Position numbers and translations under genes: made by a program
The notes under the pieces: generated by a model
The model's input: the letters and a program-made list of their open reading frames with translations, nothing else
The model's database searches: none
Told to the model about the DNA's origin: nothing
Source: Helicobacteraceae bacterium
Lineage (GTDB): Bacteria; Campylobacterota; Campylobacteria; Campylobacterales; SZUA-545
Assembly: GCA_031282285.1 (NCBI GenBank)
Contig: JAITEA010000148.1
Span: forward strand, 1 to 8,375
DNA: 8,375 bases
Direction: 5' to 3'
Shown: in pieces, positions 6,132 to 8,375 of the stretch
Position numbering within the stretch: position 1 is the first letter of the stretch
How the letters are laid out: each line of letters begins with the position of its first letter

Positions 6132-6991
6132 TTGAGCGCTTCGCTCCACTTGGTCGTCGCGCCGGAGAAGATCGCTTTAACCTGATCTTTGGTCAGATTT
6201 TCCAGCGGATTGTCCTTATTGACGATCACCACCACGCCGTCAAGCGCGATCTGCGTCGCCTTCAGCTTTTGCAGCTCGCTCTCTTTGAGCTCGCGGCTTG
6301 CCATACCGATATCGCAGGTGCCCTCGATCGCGCCGGTTACGCCCGCCGACGAGTCGCTTTGCTGAATCTCGATTTTCGCCTTGGTATTGACGCTCAGATA
6401 CGCCTCGCGCAACTTCTCCATCACGGGCGTAACCGAAGAGGAGCCCGCCACGACGATCTTGCCCGCGGGCGTCGCCTTGTTGTAGGGTTTGGCGTTATCG
6501 TCCACGGCGATGTAGTTTTTGGCTACTACGGCTTGCCCCTCTTTGGAGAGGATAAAGTTGATGAAGCTCTGCGCCAGCGGCGAAACTTCGCCCCTGACCG
6601 CGATATTAAACGGGCGCGCTATCTTGTACGAGCCGTTTTTGATATTGTCGGTGGAGGGCGTAACGCCGTTGATTTTGACGGGCTTGATCGTCTTGTTCAG
6701 CGATCCGAGCGAGATGTAGCCTATGGCGTAGCGATCCGCGGCGATATTGGTCATCATCACGTCGGTCTGCTTGGCGATAATCGCCTCTTTGGTGGTCGTG
6801 TCTTTGCGCTTGCCGTCGGCGGTTCTCTCCTCCACGCCGAAAAGCTCGATAAACGCGCCTCTGGTGCCCGATCCGCTTTCGCGCGAGACGACGCTCACGC
6901 TCTTGGAAGGGTCGAACGACGCCGCCTGAATATCCGAAAACGCCATAGCCGTCAGCGCGATCGCCGCCGGTACTCTCAACAACCTTGTCAT
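6128..6991 (-). CDS. pstS: Periplasmic phosphate-binding protein PstS, half-domains in circularly permuted order
   Basis: Phosphate receptor for the Pst importer, 287 residues. Residues 1-23 look like a Sec signal peptide (MTRLLR, then a hydrophobic stretch ending DIQA/A) with no lipobox cysteine, so a soluble periplasmic protein is expected. The phosphate-binding segment VSRESGSGTRG, normally in the second half of PstS, is at 35-45 here, followed by GYISLGSL (91-98) and FINFILSKEGQAVV (143-156). The normally N-terminal segment AGSSSVTPVMEKL (182-194) comes after it, then IQQSDSSAGVTGAIEGTCDIGM (209-230) and VIVNKDNPLENLTKDQVKAIFSG. The protein ends KWSEALK, the point that in unpermuted PstS leads straight into the VSRESGSGTRG segment. 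All expected ligand loops are present. ATG 6991 has AAAGGAG 5 bases upstream. First gene of the operon. Confidence 0.93.
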   Translation of the reverse strand: MTRLLRVPAAIALTAMAFSDIQAASFDPSKSVSVVSRESGSGTRGAFIELFGVEERTADGKRKDTTTKEAIIAKQTDVMMTNIAADRYAIGYISLGSLNKTIKPVKINGVTPSTDNIKNGSYKIARPFNIAVRGEVSPLAQSFINFILSKEGQAVVAKNYIAVDDNAKPYNKATPAGKIVVAGSSSVTPVMEKLREAYLSVNTKAKIEIQQSDSSAGVTGAIEGTCDIGMASRELKESELQKLKATQIALDGVVVIVNKDNPLENLTKDQVKAIFSGATTKWSEALK

Positions 6992-7016
6992 CTAATCTCC
7001 TTTGTTTGGGTTGCGA

Positions 7017-7078
7017 GTAAAATACTAAAAGCGCAATGTATAGGGCTCTGGAGGGCGCAAGTAAAAAGTGGGTAAAAT
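7017..7078. promoter_or_regulatory. Candidate divergent control region with Pho-box-like 11-base repeats
   Basis: GTAAAA occurs at 7017-7022, 7061-7066 and 7072-7077; the spacings of 44 and 11 bases are multiples of 11, placing the sites on one helix face. PhoB-family operators are tandem direct repeats with an 11-base period, so the 7061-7077 pair (TTTTAC...TTTTAC on the minus strand) is a reasonable candidate for pstS. On the minus strand, TATACA (7042-7037) lies 18 bases after the pair and could be a -10 box; TAGTAT (7027-7022) is an alternative. On the plus strand, TAAAAT at 7073-7078 could be the -10 box of the small gene. The words do not match the E. coli consensus CTGTCAT. Confidence 0.38.
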
Positions 7079-7179
7079 CGCGCTCTTTAGCCGCGTTTTT
7101 GCCGATATTACGATCGGATCAAATCGCGGCGTTTTGGCGAGCTTTTTGCTTAGCTTTTGCGCCGATAAAAGGAGATTAT

Positions 7180-7425
7180 ATGAGTTCGTTATCGTTTTTT
7201 GACCCCGTGAAAATAGCGCTGGATTTTCTAGCCATTCAAGCCGACGATATGCGCGGCAGGACGCTAGAGATCGGTTTTTTGCGTTCGAGCGAAAAGCTGC
7301 GGGTAGCCAAACTGCTTATTGATAAAGAGGAGAAAAAAGCCTTCTACGCGCTAAGCGAAAACGAGCCTCTGCGCGAGCTTGCCACAGAGCGGCTTCTCAG
7401 TATCGGCGGCGTCAAAATCCTCTAG
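7180..7425 (+). CDS. Small protein of unknown function, divergent from the pst operon
   Basis: An 81-residue protein I do not recognise. The start at ATG 7180 is supported by AAGGAG at 7169-7174 with 5-base spacing; an upstream in-frame ATG at 7036 has no such site and would add 48 residues of intergenic character. The N-terminus (SLSFFDPVKIALDFLAIQADDM) looks like amphipathic helix, the middle is charged (KLRVAKLLIDKEEKKAFY), and the C-terminal part is predicted helical (ENEPLRELATERLLSIGG). No signal peptide, membrane helix, cysteine pair or known motif is seen. The ribosome-binding context AGGAGATTA is shared with pstS across the divergent region, so co-regulation with phosphate genes is possible but unproven. 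Stop TAG at 7423-7425. Codon and base use resemble the neighbours, and a real gene is likely. Confidence 0.72.
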   Translation: MSSLSFFDPVKIALDFLAIQADDMRGRTLEIGFLRSSEKLRVAKLLIDKEEKKAFYALSENEPLRELATERLLSIGGVKIL

Positions 7426-7447
7426 CGCCGCCCTCCCGCCCTGCTTC

Positions 7448-7513
7448 TCCCCTACAAGAGGGGGATAAAGGGGGTTTATCCTTCTTTGGATTCCCGCATT
7501 CCTACGCGGCATA
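7448..7513 (-). repeat. Composite dispersed repeat, copy 2, inverted and decayed
   Basis: Read on the minus strand, a degenerate form of the palindrome (GCGGGAATCCA, complement of 7487-7497) is followed by AAACCCCCTTTATCCCCC and then CTTGTAGGGG. This is the same module order as copy 1 at 625-691. The left arm of the palindrome is damaged (CGCGGCATACG where copy 1 has CGCGGGAATGACG). It fills much of the gap between the two convergent genes. Confidence 0.6.
7463..7487 (+). terminator. Possible terminator hairpin after the small gene
   Basis: GGATAAA (7463-7469) pairs with TTTATCC (7475-7481) around a GGGGG loop, followed by TTCTTT. An alternative hairpin, CCCCT-ACAAG-AGGGG (7449-7463), overlaps its left arm. 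The location between convergent genes suits a terminator, but the T tract is poor and the hairpins belong to the dispersed repeat, so the role is uncertain. Confidence 0.33.
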
Positions 7514-7538
7514 CGAGCGCTATAAATATTGCGACCAT

Positions 7539-8375
7539 TTATCCTCTTTGTATATTTGGCGGTCTGTCGGCTACGCGCTTGCGCGTATTAATGATGATTG
7601 TGATTTTTCCTATATTGATTTTGCTGCCGTTCGGGAGCGCTATTTTTTGATTGTTTAGCTTGTTGTCTAGCATAACTTTGCCGTTTTCTACGGTTAAGAT
7701 CGCGGTTATGGGAGGAAACTTGCTTCGCGGCAGATGCACATCGGCTTCGCTCGCGCTACCCAGCGCCACGGGTCTTTGTCCAAGCGAGACGGACGATGTT
7801 TCGTTTTTGCCCCAGACAATCGTTAGCCACGCCTCGCGTAGCGCCTCTTCTACGGCGGATATGGTTAGTCCGATCGCCGCGCCCAAAATCGCCAAACCAA
7901 TAACCCGCGCCGCCGCTTCGGGAATGCCGAATAAACCAAGCAGCACAAACGCCGCGCCGCCGATCGAGCCGCCTATAAAGCCCGCCAAAATTGAGCGTCT
8001 GGCTGGATAGTTCGGCACAAATAGCGAAACGCCAAAACCCACGCCAAGCCCCGCCAGACCCCAGCAGAGCGCTTGAAAGATACGCGCCGCGCCAAAGCTA
8101 AGGGCGCCGACAAAACTGCCGTATAAGCCTTGCGCCACGGCGCCAGCAATAGCGCCGCCCGCCAAGCCGATGGCGATAGCTTTAAGAACTGCCGACGCGT
8201 TTGGCGCTCTTTTAAGATACACATTCTGCGCTATCAGCAGACCTATCGATATACCCAGCGCGCATATTCCCATCCATAACGCCGTATGCGCTACCGCTTC
8301 CGCCGCGCTTGCGGCGCCGCTTTCATTTAGGCGTATTGCCTCCGTAATAATCTCCGCAAGCGCCGCCCCAGCGCC
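7539..8375 (-). CDS. Glycine-rich multi-pass membrane protein with C-terminal FHA-like domain (5' end outside window)
   Basis: The frame stays open from the stop TAA (7541-7539) to the right edge, 278 visible residues, so the true start is probably beyond 8375; ATG 8273 is only an internal candidate. Visible residues 33-174 contain about five membrane helices (33-54, 66-86, 98-120, 128-149, 156-174) rich in glycine-zipper patterns such as GLAGGAIAGAVAQG, GLAGLGVGFG and GFIGGSIGGA. After EEALREAWLTIVWG comes a segment (182-264) resembling a forkhead-associated beta-sandwich: VALGSASEADVHLP, ITAILTVENGKVMLD, and LPNGSKINIGKITIII at the end. The phosphothreonine-binding residues of classical FHA domains are not seen: the Gly-Arg pair reads Gly-Ser, and the Ser-x-x-His position reads PPIT. 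It may therefore be a structural or protein-binding version. Function is unknown. It converges on the small gene at 7180-7425. Confidence 0.7.
   Translation of the reverse strand, partial: GAGAALAEIITEAIRLNESGAASAAEAVAHTALWMGICALGISIGLLIAQNVYLKRAPNASAVLKAIAIGLAGGAIAGAVAQGLYGSFVGALSFGAARIFQALCWGLAGLGVGFGVSLFVPNYPARRSILAGFIGGSIGGAAFVLLGLFGIPEAAARVIGLAILGAAIGLTISAVEEALREAWLTIVWGKNETSSVSLGQRPVALGSASEADVHLPRSKFPPITAILTVENGKVMLDNKLNNQKIALPNGSKINIGKITIIINTRKRVADRPPNIQRG

Noticed and set aside
6104..7075. Long plus-strand open frame of about 320 codons
   Set aside because: It is antisense to pstS and the pst control region, with arginine-rich composition and no recognisable domain; the pstS motifs on the other strand are clear.
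7036..7182. Upstream ATG extending the small gene to 129 residues
   Set aside because: The ATG at 7036 has no ribosome-binding site and overlaps the probable pstS promoter, whereas ATG 7180 has AAGGAG at ideal spacing.

Overview
The window is a bacterial chromosomal segment with GC-rich genes (rich in GATCG and GCG words) and a more AT-rich tract at the CRISPR leader. It holds a short CRISPR array at the left, a G-rich repeat-filled spacer, a complete phosphate-uptake and phosphate-sensing operon read leftward, a small divergent gene of unknown function, and the 3' part of a membrane protein gene running off the right edge. The host cannot be named from this sequence. PstS has a signal peptide with no lipobox cysteine, which fits a periplasmic protein of a diderm. 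The TAAAAT-type -10 words in the pstS upstream region are reminiscent of Campylobacterota. However, the Pst, PhoU and PhoR proteins resemble, from memory, those of Clostridia. Host assignment and operon ancestry are therefore open.

Layout: 82-323 is a four-repeat, three-spacer CRISPR array. Repeat decay, repeat polarity and a TATAAT box at 415-420 all indicate transcription on the minus strand from a leader at about 324-460; no cas gene is in view. Positions 463-490 can form a weak terminator-like hairpin that would separate the array from the operon to its right. Positions 491-1046 contain no gene I can support; they hold a dispersed composite palindromic repeat, long G runs with at least two canonical G-quadruplex motifs, and degenerate direct repeats that reach into the phoR stop codon.

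From 6991 down to 1047 (minus strand) lies pstS-pstC-pstA-pstB-phoU-phoB-phoR. PstS binds phosphate in the periplasm, PstC and PstA form the membrane channel, PstB powers transport, PhoU couples transporter state to signalling, and the PhoR kinase and PhoB regulator should control the operon. Four successive junctions (pstS/pstC, pstC/pstA, pstA/pstB, pstB/phoU) are 4-base ATGA overlaps, so translation is probably coupled. phoU/phoB has a 3-base gap, and phoB/phoR are in the same frame separated by a single TGA. The most distinctive gene is pstS, whose two half-domains are in circularly permuted order compared with textbook PstS.

The 188-base region 6992-7179 is a divergent control region between pstS and a small gene (7180-7425, 81 residues, unknown function). 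It carries three GTAAAA words spaced in multiples of 11 bases, a candidate Pho box. Beyond the small gene lie a second, inverted copy of the composite repeat (7448-7513) and a convergent partial gene (7539-8375) for a glycine-rich multi-pass membrane protein ending in a degenerate FHA-like domain.
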